A stretch of DNA of 64,000 bases from Betaproteobacteria bacterium HGW-Betaproteobacteria-11 (GCA_002842395.1 PHCV01000002.1:123237-187236); one strand, 5' to 3'; counted from the stretch's first letter, positions 1 through 9,157 are shown. Notes: generated by a model not told the origin, from the letters alone. Numbers and translations: made by a program.

Positions 1-446
1 ACCTGTTTTCCACCGGCACGGGGCTGGCGCCTTTTCTCAGCATCGTCCAGGATCCGGAAACCTATGAGCGGTTCGACAAGGTGATCCTGATGCACGGCGT
101 GCGCTATGTGAGTGAATTGGCTTATCAAGAGCTGTTCACGCAGCACCTGGCGGAGCACGAGTTCCTTGGCGAAATGGTCAAGGGCAAACTGATCTACTAC
201 CCGATGGTGACCCGCGAGCCATTTCACACCCAGGGCCGGATCACCACCCTGATCGAATCGGGCAAGCTGTTCGCGGACATCGGCCTGCCACCGCTCGATC
301 CGGCGCATGATCGGGTGATGATCTGCGGCAGCCCGCACATGCTGGCCGACTGCTCGGCGCTGCTCAATGCGCGCGGCTTCACCATTTCGCCGCACACCGG
401 CGTGGCCGGCGATTACGTCATCGAGCGGGCCTTCGTCGAGCGTTGA
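1..446 (+). CDS. fpr: Ferredoxin--NADP+ reductase, C-terminal part (gene enters from the left)
   Basis: The frame is already open at the window edge (codons from base 3), so this is the 3' part of the gene, about 147 residues. FNRs of this type move electrons between NADPH and ferredoxin or flavodoxin through FAD in the cytoplasm. Seen: the NADP-binding signature GTGLAPFLSI at the very start, then a MHGVRYVSELAY segment, ICGSPHMLADC, and the C-terminal GDYVIERAFVE typical of bacterial Fpr. The NADP domain is complete; the FAD domain lies outside the window. It converges on the acyl-CoA dehydrogenase gene 11 bases downstream. Confidence 0.93.
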   Translation, partial: LFSTGTGLAPFLSIVQDPETYERFDKVILMHGVRYVSELAYQELFTQHLAEHEFLGEMVKGKLIYYPMVTREPFHTQGRITTLIESGKLFADIGLPPLDPAHDRVMICGSPHMLADCSALLNARGFTISPHTGVAGDYVIERAFVER

Positions 447-457
447 ACCGGCACGCT

Positions 458-1690
458 TCAAACGCGGTAGAACACCTCACCTTGCGCTGCCAGCGCACGC
501 AATTGCCGCGTGGGGGCAAACCGTGCGCCATGCGCCGCGGCGAGGCGCTCCAGCGTGGTAACGGCCTGGTCGAGTCCCAGCGTTTGCAGCCCGCCGATCG
601 GTCCGCCGCGAGCCGCCGGGTAGCCCCAGCCAAGCCGGGCGCCGACGTCGGCATCGGCGACCGCCCGCAACACGCCTTCTTCCAGGCAGCGCATGGCCTC
701 GGCCGACTGGATCAGCAGCAGGCGTTCCTCGGCGCCGACCTGCGCCGTCTCATTCGCCGTCCCACCAACGCCGAGTTTCCGGGCAAGTTCGGGCCAGAGC
801 CGTTTCCTGCCATCGGCCGGATAGTCGTAGAAGCCGGCACCGGCTTTTCTCCCGGCACGGCCGTGGACATCGACCATCGTCTGCATGACGGCGGTTGCGC
901 CCGGAAAAGGATTGCCCCGCGCGACCTGATTCTGGCGGGCGATTTGCTGGATCAGCGCGATCGAGACTTCGTCGGCCAGCGCCAGCGGGCCGACCGGCAT
1001 GCCGATCGCCAGTCCGGCCGCCTCGATCAGCGTCGCCGGACAACCTTCGGCGAGCAGTTCCATGCCTTCGCCGACGTAGCTCATGAATACCCGCGTGGTG
1101 TAAAAGCCGGGTGAATCATTGACCACGATCGGCGTCTTGCCCAGCCGGCGGACGAATTCCAGCGCCCGCGCCAGCGTGGCCTCGCTCGTCGCCTGGCCGA
1201 CGATGACCTCGACCAGCGGCATTTTTTCCACCGGCGAGAAAAAGTGCAGGCCGATGAAATTCGCCGGACGGGCACTCGCCGCAGCCAGACGGCTGATCGG
1301 CAGGGTCGAGGTGTTGGAGGCGAACAGCGCATCGGGCGCAATCACCGCTTCGGCCTGGCGCGTCACTTCGGCCTTGACGGCATGATCCTCGAACACCGCC
1401 TCGATCACCCAGGCGCAGCCGGCCAGCTCGGGATACGCGGTAACCGGCCGGATGCGCGCCAGGCGCACAGCCTTCTCCGCGGCCGCGAGCTGCCCGCGCT
1501 CGCACTGTTTCTGCCACCGCGAACCGGCGTAGTCCTTGCCTTTTTCAGCCGCCGCCTGCGTCGTATCGAGCAACGCCACCACCAGGCCGACCTCCGCGGC
1601 GGCCATGGCGATGCCGGAGCCCATCAGGCCGGCGCCGAGCACCCCGAGTTCAGGCCGCGGGGACGTGGATTGTAATGCGTATGTCATCAT
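458..1690 (-). CDS. 3-hydroxyacyl-CoA dehydrogenase, NAD-dependent, FadB C-terminal type
   Basis: Predicted to oxidise (3S)-3-hydroxyacyl-CoA to 3-ketoacyl-CoA in beta-oxidation or aromatic/branched-chain acyl-CoA breakdown. At 410 aa it has the dehydrogenase module without the enoyl-CoA hydratase half of FadB. Seen: the Rossmann motif GAGLMGSGIA at residues 19-28, an acidic residue closing the second strand, SNTSTLPIS, the substrate-site block HFFSPVEKMPLVEVI and NDSPGFYTTRVF, followed by two C-terminal 3HCDH domains. Two adjacent ATG codons open the frame and I use the first. It is followed by the NlpC/P60 gene on the same strand, but no functional tie is evident. Confidence 0.88.
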   Translation of the reverse strand: MMTYALQSTSPRPELGVLGAGLMGSGIAMAAAEVGLVVALLDTTQAAAEKGKDYAGSRWQKQCERGQLAAAEKAVRLARIRPVTAYPELAGCAWVIEAVFEDHAVKAEVTRQAEAVIAPDALFASNTSTLPISRLAAASARPANFIGLHFFSPVEKMPLVEVIVGQATSEATLARALEFVRRLGKTPIVVNDSPGFYTTRVFMSYVGEGMELLAEGCPATLIEAAGLAIGMPVGPLALADEVSIALIQQIARQNQVARGNPFPGATAVMQTMVDVHGRAGRKAGAGFYDYPADGRKRLWPELARKLGVGGTANETAQVGAEERLLLIQSAEAMRCLEEGVLRAVADADVGARLGWGYPAARGGPIGGLQTLGLDQAVTTLERLAAAHGARFAPTRQLRALAAQGEVFYRV

Positions 1691-1701
1691 ATCGCCTCAA
1701 T

Positions 1702-2220
1702 TCATTCGAAATAGGTTCGCGCCGCTTCGAAGCGGCTGGCATACCAGCCCTGCTGCAGGCTGTCGATGCGCACTTTCCCGCGACTGCTCGGCGCATGCAC
1801 GAAACGGCCGTCGCCGATGTAGATGCCAACGTGCGAGAAGGGTCGCTCGAGCGTATTGAAAAACACCAGGTCGCCCGGCCGCAGCTGTGCCGGCGCCACC
1901 GGCCGGCCCTGGTGGACCATCTCGGCCGCCGAACCTTGCAACCTGAAACTGGCCGCCTGCCCAAAAACATAATTCACCATGCCGCTGCAATCGAGTCCGG
2001 CTTCCGGGTTCTTGCCGCCAAAGCGGTAGCCGGTCTCGATCAGGCCAAGGGCGAAAATCACCACATCGAGCGCCTTGTCGCTGACCGGCAGTGCGCTTGC
2101 CACCGACCCGGCGCCACGGTTGTCCCGCGCCGCATCCGTCGCCGGCAGCAGGCCGCAAGCAGCCGGCGCCAGCAAGGCGCTGGCGAGCAGGGCGGCACGG
2201 GCAGAACGCAGAAGGGTCAT
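1702..2220 (-). CDS. NlpC/P60 family cell-wall hydrolase (C40 peptidase), probably exported
   Basis: Predicted gamma-D-glutamyl-diaminopimelate endopeptidase acting on peptidoglycan in the periplasm. The 172-aa product begins with a basic-hydrophobic signal segment ending in APAAC, a plausible but imperfect lipobox with Cys22. The catalytic domain covers the rest: the Cys78 nucleophile in GLDCSGMVNY, then His130 in FSHVGIYIGDG and His142 in VHAPSS, the expected Cys-His-His set. Size and layout resemble the small Spr/NlpC hydrolases. It is on the same strand as clsB and lies about 70 bases downstream of that gene's end; whether they are cotranscribed cannot be told. Confidence 0.88.
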   Translation of the reverse strand: MTLLRSARAALLASALLAPAACGLLPATDAARDNRGAGSVASALPVSDKALDVVIFALGLIETGYRFGGKNPEAGLDCSGMVNYVFGQAASFRLQGSAAEMVHQGRPVAPAQLRPGDLVFFNTLERPFSHVGIYIGDGRFVHAPSSRGKVRIDSLQQGWYASRFEAARTYFE

Positions 2221-2293
2221 GCCGATAATTTAACCGTTCGACGTCTTTCGGGATGAACCGAAAAATGCCGCAAACCCGGAGCAGTTCCGCACC

Positions 2294-3463
2294 TCAACCG
2301 GTATAGCGCGCGCCATGGCCGCTGAGGCCAAGCGCCAGGCGCACCAATGCATAAGCCGCCCGATTGCGCAGCCGCAGCAGCCAGGAACGCCGCGCCTGGG
2401 TTGCCGGGGAGATCGTTGTGCAGTCGCGCGCCATGGCATCGACAAGACTGCCGCGCAGCGCCTCGGCGAACGTCGGGTCGCGCAACACGACATTGGCCTC
2501 GCGGGCCAGCAGCAGGCTGAACGGGTCGATGTTGGATGAACCGACGGTGGCCCAGAGGCTGTCGATCACCGCCACCTTGGCGTGCAGAAAGGCCGGGCGA
2601 TATTCGTGGATGGTGATGCCGGCGGCGAGGAAATCCGCGTACAGCGCTTGCGTGGCGTAATACATCAGCTTGTATTCGGCGAGCCCCTGGAAGACCAGGC
2701 TCACCCTGACGCCACGCCGCGCGGTCGCCAGCAGGGCTTCGCGAAAGCGCCGGCCGGGGAGGAAAAATGCGTTGGCGATGATGACCTCTTCGCGGGCCGT
2801 GACCAGCGCATCGAGATAGGCATTTTCGATATCACGCCGATGGCCGAGATTGTCGCGGATGACCAGGGCGGCCAGGGTGTTGCCGCAAGGCTTCCGGGAA
2901 GGCGGCGTCCAGGCCGGCGGGGGCGGCCGGCGGCCAAGGCGCGCCCAGCGCACCAGCCGCCACAAATGCCGCATGGCCGAATGAATTTCGCCGGCCAGCG
3001 GGCCTTCGATCTGAACGGCATAGTCGAAGCGCGGCGCCGGACGCTGGCCCGCGTCGAAGTCGTCGATGATGTTGATGCCGCCGACGAAGGCCGTGCGGCC
3101 ATCGATCACCGCCAGCTTGCGGTGCAGCCGCCGCAGCCGGTGGCGGCGCAGGCGCCAGCGTGTCAGCTCGGGCCGATAGACCAGCAGTTCGACACCGCTG
3201 GCCGCCAACTCCTGCCCCGAGCCGGCGGCGAACGTGCGGGAACCGAAACCATCGACCAGCAAACGCACATCGACGCCGCGCTGCGCCGCGCGCGCCAACG
3301 CGGCGGCGATGGCCCGCGCGACAGCATCGTCGGCAAAAATGTAGGTTTCAAGATGGATTTCATGCGCGGCGGCTTCGATGGCGACGATCAACGCGGGGAA
3401 AAACTCGACGCCGGCGACCAGCAAGCGTACCCGGTTGTCCGGCAAAAAAAAGTCGGCGCTCAT
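2294..3463 (-). CDS. clsB: Cardiolipin synthase B (phospholipase D family)
   Basis: Makes cardiolipin from phosphatidyl donors at the inner membrane. The 389-aa protein carries two HKD motifs: H114-x-K116-x4-D121 in HRKLAVID followed by FVGGIN, and H294-x-K296-x4-D301 in HAKVAVID followed by VGSSN. I choose the ATG at 3463 because it overlaps the stop of the upstream ybhP-like gene by four bases (ATGA), while longer readings run antisense through that gene. The ybhP-clsB pairing matches the E. coli ybhP-ybhO arrangement. Oddly, the first residues MSADFF are encoded by a copy of the dispersed repeat R1, so the translation start lies in repeat DNA. Confidence 0.9.
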   Translation of the reverse strand: MSADFFLPDNRVRLLVAGVEFFPALIVAIEAAAHEIHLETYIFADDAVARAIAAALARAAQRGVDVRLLVDGFGSRTFAAGSGQELAASGVELLVYRPELTRWRLRRHRLRRLHRKLAVIDGRTAFVGGINIIDDFDAGQRPAPRFDYAVQIEGPLAGEIHSAMRHLWRLVRWARLGRRPPPPAWTPPSRKPCGNTLAALVIRDNLGHRRDIENAYLDALVTAREEVIIANAFFLPGRRFREALLATARRGVRVSLVFQGLAEYKLMYYATQALYADFLAAGITIHEYRPAFLHAKVAVIDSLWATVGSSNIDPFSLLLAREANVVLRDPTFAEALRGSLVDAMARDCTTISPATQARRSWLLRLRNRAAYALVRLALGLSGHGARYTG

Positions 3464-3472
3464 GGCACGGCG
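3444..3472 (+). repeat. R1 dispersed repeat, copy 1 (spans the clsB start)
   Basis: A-tract followed by AGTCGGCGCT and a diverged second half CATGGCACGGCGA. On the minus strand it encodes the first residues of ClsB and the last codons of the ybhP-like gene. Confidence 0.7.
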
Positions 3473-4227
3473 ATTACCGGACTCAAGCGCGCGGAGAGCG
3501 CGGCGTGATCGGAAAGCGCCGACCAGCGCGGCCCGGCATGGAGGTGGGCGGAGTGCACCCGCAGCCCGCGCTGGTAGATGCGATCGAGCCGGAACAGCGG
3601 CAGTGCGGCCGGAAAGCTGCGCGTCGGGCGTTCGCCGGCCGCCGAAAAAATCTCGGCCAGACCGAGCCGCTGCGCCAGCCACTGATCCGCCTGGTTGCGC
3701 CAGTCGTTGAAATCGCCGGCGATCAGCAGCGGCGCATCGGCCGGCACCTCGGCCTCGAGAAAACTTGCCAACGCATCGAGCTGGCGGCGGCGCGAGCGGG
3801 CCAGCAGCGAAAGGTGAACGCAGACGCAATGCAGCGGCCGGTGAAGCCGTGGCAGCTCGATCGCGCAGTGGAGCAGGCCGCGACGCTCGAAGCGCAGATG
3901 GGTGACATCCTGGTTGTGCTGATGCAGGATGGGGAAGCGCGAAAGAATGGCATTGCCGTGATGGCCATGGTCATACACCATGTTGCGGCCGTAGGCGCTG
4001 TTCGGCCAGACCTCGGCAGCCAGGAATTCATGCTGCGGCTGATCCGGCCAGGCGCCATGGCACCGTGCATGCTTGTGGTGCAGCCCCTGGACTTCCTGGA
4101 GGAAAACAATGTCGGCCGAGAGCTCGCGCAAGCGCTCGCGCAACTCGTGCACCACCAAACGATTGCTCTGTGAAAACCCTTTGTGAATATTCCAGGTAGC
4201 GATCGAAATCGAGGCAGACAGCGGCAC
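3460..4227 (-). CDS. ybhP: Endonuclease/exonuclease/phosphatase family protein (YbhP-like)
   Basis: A 255-aa member of the Mg2+-dependent EEP superfamily (DNase I-like fold). Seen in order: ATWNIHKG (metal/phosphate Asn), FLQEVQG (metal-binding Glu), HGNAILSRFPI, VHLSLL, LLIAGDFNDW and the terminal LSDHAAL with the catalytic Asp-His. No signal peptide or membrane segment is obvious. It is translationally coupled to clsB as in E. coli ybhP-ybhO, which suggests a role connected with phospholipid head groups, but the substrate is unknown. Confidence 0.82.
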   Translation of the reverse strand: MPLSASISIATWNIHKGFSQSNRLVVHELRERLRELSADIVFLQEVQGLHHKHARCHGAWPDQPQHEFLAAEVWPNSAYGRNMVYDHGHHGNAILSRFPILHQHNQDVTHLRFERRGLLHCAIELPRLHRPLHCVCVHLSLLARSRRRQLDALASFLEAEVPADAPLLIAGDFNDWRNQADQWLAQRLGLAEIFSAAGERPTRSFPAALPLFRLDRIYQRGLRVHSAHLHAGPRWSALSDHAALSARLSPVIAVP

Positions 4228-4248
4228 GTGGCGGCGCTCCGTTCCGCT

Positions 4249-5352
4249 TCAGGAGACCGCGAGCATGCGCTCCAGCGCGACCCTGGCCAGCGCGGCTTCG
4301 TGCTCCGGCACCTTGATCTGGTTCACCACCTTGCCAAGGACCAGATTTTCCAGCGTCCACGCCAGGTGTTGCGGATCGATGCGCTGCATGGTCGAGCACA
4401 TGCAGATGGTCTGCGCCATGAACTGCACGTGTTTGCCTTCATACGCCACTTCACGCGCCAGGCGCTCGACCAGGTTGAGCTCGGTGCCGACCAGCCAGCG
4501 CGTGCCGGGCGGCGCGGCTTTCACCGTCTTGAGGATGTATTCCGTGCTGCCGACATGGTCCGACTGCCGGCAGACTTCGAAGCTGCATTCGGGGTGCGAA
4601 ATGACAATCCCGTCGGGATGCTGATTCCTGAACTTGAGGATGTCCCGCGGCTGGAACATCTGATGCACCGAACAATAACCATGCCAGAGGATGATCCTCG
4701 CCTTCTCGATCTGCTCGCGGGTCAGGCCGCCTTGTTCGAGATCGGGGTTCCAGACCACCATTTCGTCCAGCGGGATGCCCATCTGGTGTCCGCTCCAGCG
4801 GCCAAGGTGCTGGTCGGGAAAGAACAGTACCTTTTCGCGGCGGGCAAAGGCCCAGTCGAGGATTTTCGGCGCATTGGATGAAGTGCATACGATGCCGCCA
4901 TGCGCGCCGCAGAAGGCTTTGAGGTCGGCGGCCGAGTTGATGTAGGTCACCGGCGTGATTTTTTCGTCGGGCTCGAGCACGCCGGCCAACTCGCGCCAGG
5001 CGCGTTCGACCTTGGCCAGATTCGCCATGTCGGCCATCGAACAGCCGGCGGCCAGGTCGGGCAGGATCGAAATCTGCTCGGGGCGGGAAAGGATGTCGGC
5101 GACCTCGGCCATGAAGTGCACGCCGCAAAAAACGATGTACCGCGCCTGCGCTTCTCCCGCCAGCCGCGAGAGCTTGAGCGAGTCACCGGTCAGGTCGGCA
5201 TGCTCATAGACATCGGCGCGCTGATAATGATGACAGAGCAGGGCAACATCCTTGCCCAGTTTTTCCTTCGCGGCGCGGATACGCTGGCCGGCCTCGCGGT
5301 CGGCCAGCGTATTGAAACGGTCGAACTGGATGACTGCGCCTTGCATGGGCAT
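4249..5352 (-). CDS. nadA: Quinolinate synthase A
   Basis: Condenses iminoaspartate with dihydroxyacetone phosphate to quinolinate in de novo NAD synthesis, using a 4Fe-4S cluster. The 367-aa protein shows the three expected cluster cysteines: Cys104 in GCSMADM, Cys227 in GYCSVHQ and one of the pair in TICMCSTM near residue 317. ICTSSNAPK-like and GTELNLVERLA segments are also typical. The start is the ATG at 5352, which overlaps the upstream rhodanese stop as TGATG; a second ATG two codons later is possible. Longer in-frame readings run antisense or out of frame through the rhodanese gene and are rejected. Confidence 0.95.
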   Translation of the reverse strand: MPMQGAVIQFDRFNTLADREAGQRIRAAKEKLGKDVALLCHHYQRADVYEHADLTGDSLKLSRLAGEAQARYIVFCGVHFMAEVADILSRPEQISILPDLAAGCSMADMANLAKVERAWRELAGVLEPDEKITPVTYINSAADLKAFCGAHGGIVCTSSNAPKILDWAFARREKVLFFPDQHLGRWSGHQMGIPLDEMVVWNPDLEQGGLTREQIEKARIILWHGYCSVHQMFQPRDILKFRNQHPDGIVISHPECSFEVCRQSDHVGSTEYILKTVKAAPPGTRWLVGTELNLVERLAREVAYEGKHVQFMAQTICMCSTMQRIDPQHLAWTLENLVLGKVVNQIKVPEHEAALARVALERMLAVS

Positions 5353-5804
5353 CAACCCTGTACCCAGGGCAGGCCTGCGGCGCGCCAGCCGCCGCAATGG
5401 TTGCGCTGGCTGTTGGCGTCCTTGTCGCCCTCGAAGCCTTCGAGCACGTTGTAACAGTCGGGGAAACCCGCGGCGCTGGCTGCCGCTGCCGCGGCACTGG
5501 AACGAGCACCGGAACGACACATGAACAAAAGCAGGCTGTCGGTGGCCAGGGAATGCTTCAACATCTGCATGAAATGCGGATTGGGCTGCATGCCGGGCCA
5601 GCTCATCCACTCGATCTCGATCGCATCGGGCACCCGACCGACCCACTCAAGCTCGGCGTGCGTTCGCACGTCAATCAAGCGAGCAGCGGGTACCGACTGC
5701 AATAGTTCATAGGCCTCGCGGGGGAGGAGCGCACCGGCATAGGGCAGACCCAGGGCGCGGGCGCGTTCCTGCGCCAGAGTGAGAAATTCGTTGATGTGTC
5801 CCAT
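5352..5804 (-). CDS. Rhodanese-like domain protein
   Basis: A single-domain sulfurtransferase of 150 aa. The active-site loop is CRSGARS with Cys96; LIDVRTHAELEWVG is the conserved CH2A motif. It overlaps nadA by two bases (TGATG), so the two are cotranslated. A sulfur-handling protein beside an Fe-S enzyme such as NadA is suggestive, though a direct role in cluster supply is inference. The upstream side faces the divergent CDF transporter gene across a 60-base gap. Confidence 0.87.
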   Translation of the reverse strand: MGHINEFLTLAQERARALGLPYAGALLPREAYELLQSVPAARLIDVRTHAELEWVGRVPDAIEIEWMSWPGMQPNPHFMQMLKHSLATDSLLLFMCRSGARSSAAAAAASAAGFPDCYNVLEGFEGDKDANSQRNHCGGWRAAGLPWVQG

Positions 5805-5866
5805 GGCTGAAACCGGCGGTTAGAATGCTGGGAGTCCAAGTATAGCCCTCCCGCTTGCCCTGCGAA

Positions 5867-7036
5867 ATGCCCGACGAACCCTTTGACCGGCACCCTCCGA
5901 CCACGCGCCTGCAACGTTTTGCCGAAGGCCAGCGCATCACCTGGGTGAGCGTCGGCGTCAATCTGGTTTTGACCGGCATGCAGATCGTGGTCGCGCTGCT
6001 CGCTCATTCGCAAAGCCTGCTGGCGGATGCGATGCACACGCTGACCGACATCGTTTCCGATGGTTTCGTCCTGTTCGCCAATCGCAAGGGGGCGGAAGCC
6101 GCCGATGCCGACCACCCCTATGGCCATGGCCGCTTCGAAACAGCCGCTTCGCTGGTGCTGGGGCTGTTGCTTGCCGCGACCGGTGCCGGCATCCTGATTT
6201 CGGCCGCGGGACGCCTTTCCGACCTGGCCAGCCTGCCACCGGTCGGCGTGGCCGCGATGTGGGCCGCGCTGATCACCCTGGCCACCAAGGAAGGCCTGTT
6301 CCGCTACATGCTCGTTACCGCAGAGCGTCTGCGTTCGCCGATGCTGGTCGCCAACGCCTGGCATGCCCGCGCCGATGCGCTGTCTTCGCTGGTGGTCGCG
6401 GCGGGCATCGGTGGCGCCTTGCTCGGCTTTCCATTTGCCGATGCGGCGGCGGCCATCGTCGTCGGCGCGATGATCGTGCGCGCCGGCCTGCGCTTTGCCT
6501 GGAACGCCCTGCAGGAACTGATCGATACCGGACTGACGACCGAGGAAGTCGCCGCGCTGCGCCAGACCCTGGCCGGAACGCCAGGCGTCCTCGGTCTGCA
6601 TGATCTGCGCACCCGCCGCATGGCGCACCAGGTGCTGGTCGACGCGCATGTCCAGGTCAATCCGCGAATCAGCGTGTCCGAAGGCCACCGCATTGGTGAA
6701 ATTGCCCGCAAACGTGTGCTCGAGGGCCATCCGGAAGTGCTGAATGTGCTGGTGCACGTCGATGCCGAAAATGACCTGTTCGGCAATGCCGCGAGCGATC
6801 TGCCCGCGCGAACGGCACTGCTATCGCACTTGGGCACCGGGCTGGGCCTGGAACCCGCGGAATTTGACGGCACCTGGCTGCATTACCTCGGTAATCGGGT
6901 CGAGGCCGATATTTTTCTCTCCACGATGAGCACCGAAGCTGGCCAGGACGATCAATTGAAACACCGCGTCGAACAGATGCTGGAAAGCGACCCCTGGTTT
7001 TCGGCCATTCGCATTCATCGCCCTATCGCACTGTAA
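5867..7036 (+). CDS. Cation diffusion facilitator (CDF/FieF-type) metal efflux transporter
   Basis: Inner-membrane divalent metal/proton antiporter, probably for Zn2+, Fe2+, Cd2+ or Mn2+. The 389-aa product has the CDF plan: six membrane segments with transport-site motifs in TM2 (LADAMHTLTDIVSD) and TM5 (HARADALSS), then a cytoplasmic C-terminal domain from about residue 205. That tail is longer than in FieF and ends in a second, less familiar module of about 90 residues (LLSHLGTGLGLEP to the end). I use the ATG at 5867; a TTG four codons earlier is also in frame. The substrate cannot be set from sequence alone. Confidence 0.88.
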   Translation: MPDEPFDRHPPTTRLQRFAEGQRITWVSVGVNLVLTGMQIVVALLAHSQSLLADAMHTLTDIVSDGFVLFANRKGAEAADADHPYGHGRFETAASLVLGLLLAATGAGILISAAGRLSDLASLPPVGVAAMWAALITLATKEGLFRYMLVTAERLRSPMLVANAWHARADALSSLVVAAGIGGALLGFPFADAAAAIVVGAMIVRAGLRFAWNALQELIDTGLTTEEVAALRQTLAGTPGVLGLHDLRTRRMAHQVLVDAHVQVNPRISVSEGHRIGEIARKRVLEGHPEVLNVLVHVDAENDLFGNAASDLPARTALLSHLGTGLGLEPAEFDGTWLHYLGNRVEADIFLSTMSTEAGQDDQLKHRVEQMLESDPWFSAIRIHRPIAL

Positions 7037-7057
7037 TGGTGCATATTCTGGGCAAAT

Positions 7058-7074
7058 TGCATCGAAATCGTGCG
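7058..7074 (+). promoter_or_regulatory. Candidate NtrC binding site upstream of glnA
   Basis: TGCA-N9-TGCG with inner symmetry (TCG/CGT flanks) resembles the NtrC enhancer consensus TGCACC-N5-GGTGCA. It lies about 100-115 bases before the start point predicted from the sigma54 element, the usual enhancer distance. ntrB-ntrC lie downstream in this window. Confidence 0.5.
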
Positions 7075-7145
7075 CAATTGCCCCACATGACCGAATATGA
7101 CTGAGCCAACCATCTGTGGCACAATGCTTCGTTCAACAAAATTTT

Positions 7146-7162
7146 TTGGCACAGTTGATGCT
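7146..7162 (+). promoter_or_regulatory. Sigma54 (-24/-12) promoter of glnA
   Basis: TTGGCAC, five bases, then ATGCT matches the RpoN consensus TGGCAC-N5-TTGCW with one -12 mismatch and correct spacing. It sits about 60 bases before the glnA ATG. A second TGGCAC at 7117 lacks a good -12 box. Confidence 0.68.
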
Positions 7163-7221
7163 ACCGAAAGTTGCGCATCTTTTTTTGAACCGTTTCGCAA
7201 TCACTCTCAGGAGAGCAGCTC

Positions 7222-8631
7222 ATGACCCCCCAGGATGTACTCAAGCTGGTTGAAGAAAAGGAAGTTCGTTTCGTCGATTTCCGCTTCACCGATACTCGCG
7301 GCAAGGAACAGCACGTCGGCGTGCCAATCTCTGCTTTCGGCATGGAAAAATTCGAGGACGGTCACGCCTTTGACGGCTCGTCGATCGCTGGATGGAAAGG
7401 CATCCAGGCCTCCGACATGCAGCTGATGCCCGACGCGAACACCGCCTACATCGATCCCTTCATGGACGAAACCACGCTGGTACTGACCTGCGATGTCGTC
7501 GAACCATCCGATGGCAAGGGCTACGACCGCGACCCGCGCTCGATCGCCAAACGCGCCGAGGCCCATCTCAAGTCTTCCGGCATCGGCGATACCGCCTACT
7601 TCGGCCCCGAACCTGAATTTTTCGTATTCGACAGCGTCGAATGGAATGTCGACATGTCAGGCTCCTACTGCAAGGTGTTTTCCGAAGAGGCCGCCTGGGC
7701 TTCCGCCGAGAAAGTCGAAGGCGGCAACAGCGGCCATCGCCCCACCGTCAAGGGCGGCTACTTCCCGGTACCTCCGGTCGACAGCCTGAACGATATTCGC
7801 GCCCAGATGTGCATCGCCCTGGAAGCCTGCGGCGTGCCGGTCGAAGTTCATCACCACGAAGTGGCCACCGCCGGCCAGTGTGAAATCGGCACCCTGTTCT
7901 CCAGCCTGGTGCAGCGCGCCGACTGGACCCAGATTCTCAAATACGTCGTGCATAACGTCGCCCACAGCTATGGCAAGACGGCGACCTTCATGCCCAAGCC
8001 GATCGTCGGCGACAATGGTTCCGGGATGCACGTACACCAGTCGATCTGGAAGGATGGCAAGAACCTGTTCGCCGGCAACGGTTATGCGGGACTGTCCGAG
8101 TTTGCGCTGTACTACATCGGCGGCATCATCAAGCATGCCCGCGCGCTCAACGCCATCACCAACCCGTTGACCAACTCCTACAAGCGCCTGGTGCCCGGCT
8201 TCGAAGCTCCGGTCAAGCTGGCCTACTCGGCGCGCAACCGCTCCGCCTCGATCCGCGTGCCTTATGTGCAGTCGGACAAGGCGCGCCGCATCGAAGTCCG
8301 CTTCCCCGACCCCGGTGCGAACCCGTACCTGGCCTTCACCGCGATGCTGATGGCCGGTCTCGATGGCGTGCAGAACAAGATTCACCCCGGCGATCCAGCC
8401 GACAAGAACCTCTACGACCTGCCACCGGAAGAAGATGCAAAGATCCCGACCGTCTGCTCCAGCCTCGACCAGGCCCTGGATTACCTGGACAAGGATCGCG
8501 AGTTCCTCACTCGTGGCGGCGTGTTCAGCAACGAGATGATCGATGCCTACATCGCACTCAGGATGGAGGAGGTCACGCGTTTCCGGATGACCACGCATCC
8601 GCTCGAATACGACATGTACTATTCGATTTAA
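7222..8631 (+). CDS. glnA: Glutamine synthetase, type I
   Basis: ATP-dependent amidation of glutamate to glutamine, the main ammonium-assimilation step; a cytoplasmic dodecamer. The 469-aa length is exact for GSI-beta. Seen: [10 protein letters not shown] (the conserved latch region), the EPEFFVFD metal-site glutamate, [19 protein letters not shown] and the adenylylation site in NLYDLPPEE near residue 397, so activity should be controlled by GlnE/PII. A good Shine-Dalgarno (CAGGAGAG) precedes the ATG. The sigma54 box and NtrC-like site upstream and the ntrBC genes downstream give a classic nitrogen-limitation circuit. A perfect hairpin terminator follows. Confidence 0.98.
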   Translation: MTPQDVLKLVEEKEVRFVDFRFTDTRGKEQHVGVPISAFGMEKFEDGHAFDGSSIAGWKGIQASDMQLMPDANTAYIDPFMDETTLVLTCDVVEPSDGKGYDRDPRSIAKRAEAHLKSSGIGDTAYFGPEPEFFVFDSVEWNVDMSGSYCKVFSEEAAWASAEKVEGGNSGHRPTVKGGYFPVPPVDSLNDIRAQMCIALEACGVPVEVHHHEVATAGQCEIGTLFSSLVQRADWTQILKYVVHNVAHSYGKTATFMPKPIVGDNGSGMHVHQSIWKDGKNLFAGNGYAGLSEFALYYIGGIIKHARALNAITNPLTNSYKRLVPGFEAPVKLAYSARNRSASIRVPYVQSDKARRIEVRFPDPGANPYLAFTAMLMAGLDGVQNKIHPGDPADKNLYDLPPEEDAKIPTVCSSLDQALDYLDKDREFLTRGGVFSNEMIDAYIALRMEEVTRFRMTTHPLEYDMYYSI

Positions 8632-8645
8632 GCAGCGGCCTCACC

Positions 8646-8676
8646 AAAAAAGGACGGGCGCGCCCGTCCTTTTTTT
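8646..8676 (+). terminator. Rho-independent terminator after glnA
   Basis: A perfect 18-base palindrome (GGACGGGCG and its complement) flanked by an A-run before and seven Ts after. The flanking A/T tracts make it usable on both strands. Confidence 0.9.
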
Positions 8677-8715
8677 ATGCCCGCAGCGTCCTCATATACC
8701 TTTACACTGGAAGCC

Positions 8716-9147
8716 ATGAAGACGAGAACATTCCTCCTTGCCGCACTTTTCAGCCTGCCGACCATGACCCTGGCCAGCACGCTGTACAAATGCACCGACC
8801 GCTCCGGCGTGGTGTTGTTCACCAACCAGAAAACCAGCCAGAAAAATTGCCGGGTGCTGATTCAGCAGACCGGCCCAGCCGCTTCACCGGGTAGCCGGTC
8901 CCCTGCGGCCGCCCGGCCGACGCCGGGCGATTTTCCGCGGATCTCGGCCGATCAGCAACGCTCGCGCGATGGTGACCGGCGAGCCATCCTCGAGCAGGAG
9001 TTGTCCACCGAGCAAAAAAATCTGCAACAGGCCCAGGCTACGCTCACTACCGCCACCCCACAAACAGCTCCCGCCCTGCGTGACAGCGTGGCGTTGCACC
9101 AGCGCAACCTCGAAGCGCTCAAAAAAGAACTCGGTCGGCTGCACTGA
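8716..9147 (+). CDS. Secreted DUF4124-domain protein
   Basis: Small exported protein of unknown function, 143 aa. It starts with a clear signal peptide (MKTRTFLLAALFSLPTMTLA) followed at once by the DUF4124 core STLYKCTDRSGVVLFTNQ, a motif often seen at the N-terminus of betaproteobacterial envelope proteins. The rest is a Pro/Ala-rich linker and a Gln/Glu/Leu-rich helix, probably coiled coil, from about residue 80. I place the start at the ATG giving the signal peptide, not at an upstream in-frame ATG. It lies between glnA and ntrB as in related genomes; a role in nitrogen control is not indicated. Confidence 0.75.
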   Translation: MKTRTFLLAALFSLPTMTLASTLYKCTDRSGVVLFTNQKTSQKNCRVLIQQTGPAASPGSRSPAAARPTPGDFPRISADQQRSRDGDRRAILEQELSTEQKNLQQAQATLTTATPQTAPALRDSVALHQRNLEALKKELGRLH

Positions 9148-9157
9148 TCCGCCTGTC

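Noticed and set aside
2582..3508. Long open frames antisense to clsB, the liu genes and tpm/tcdA
   Set aside because: Shadow frames of GC-rich genes on the other strand; no family motifs, and the real genes overlap them completely.
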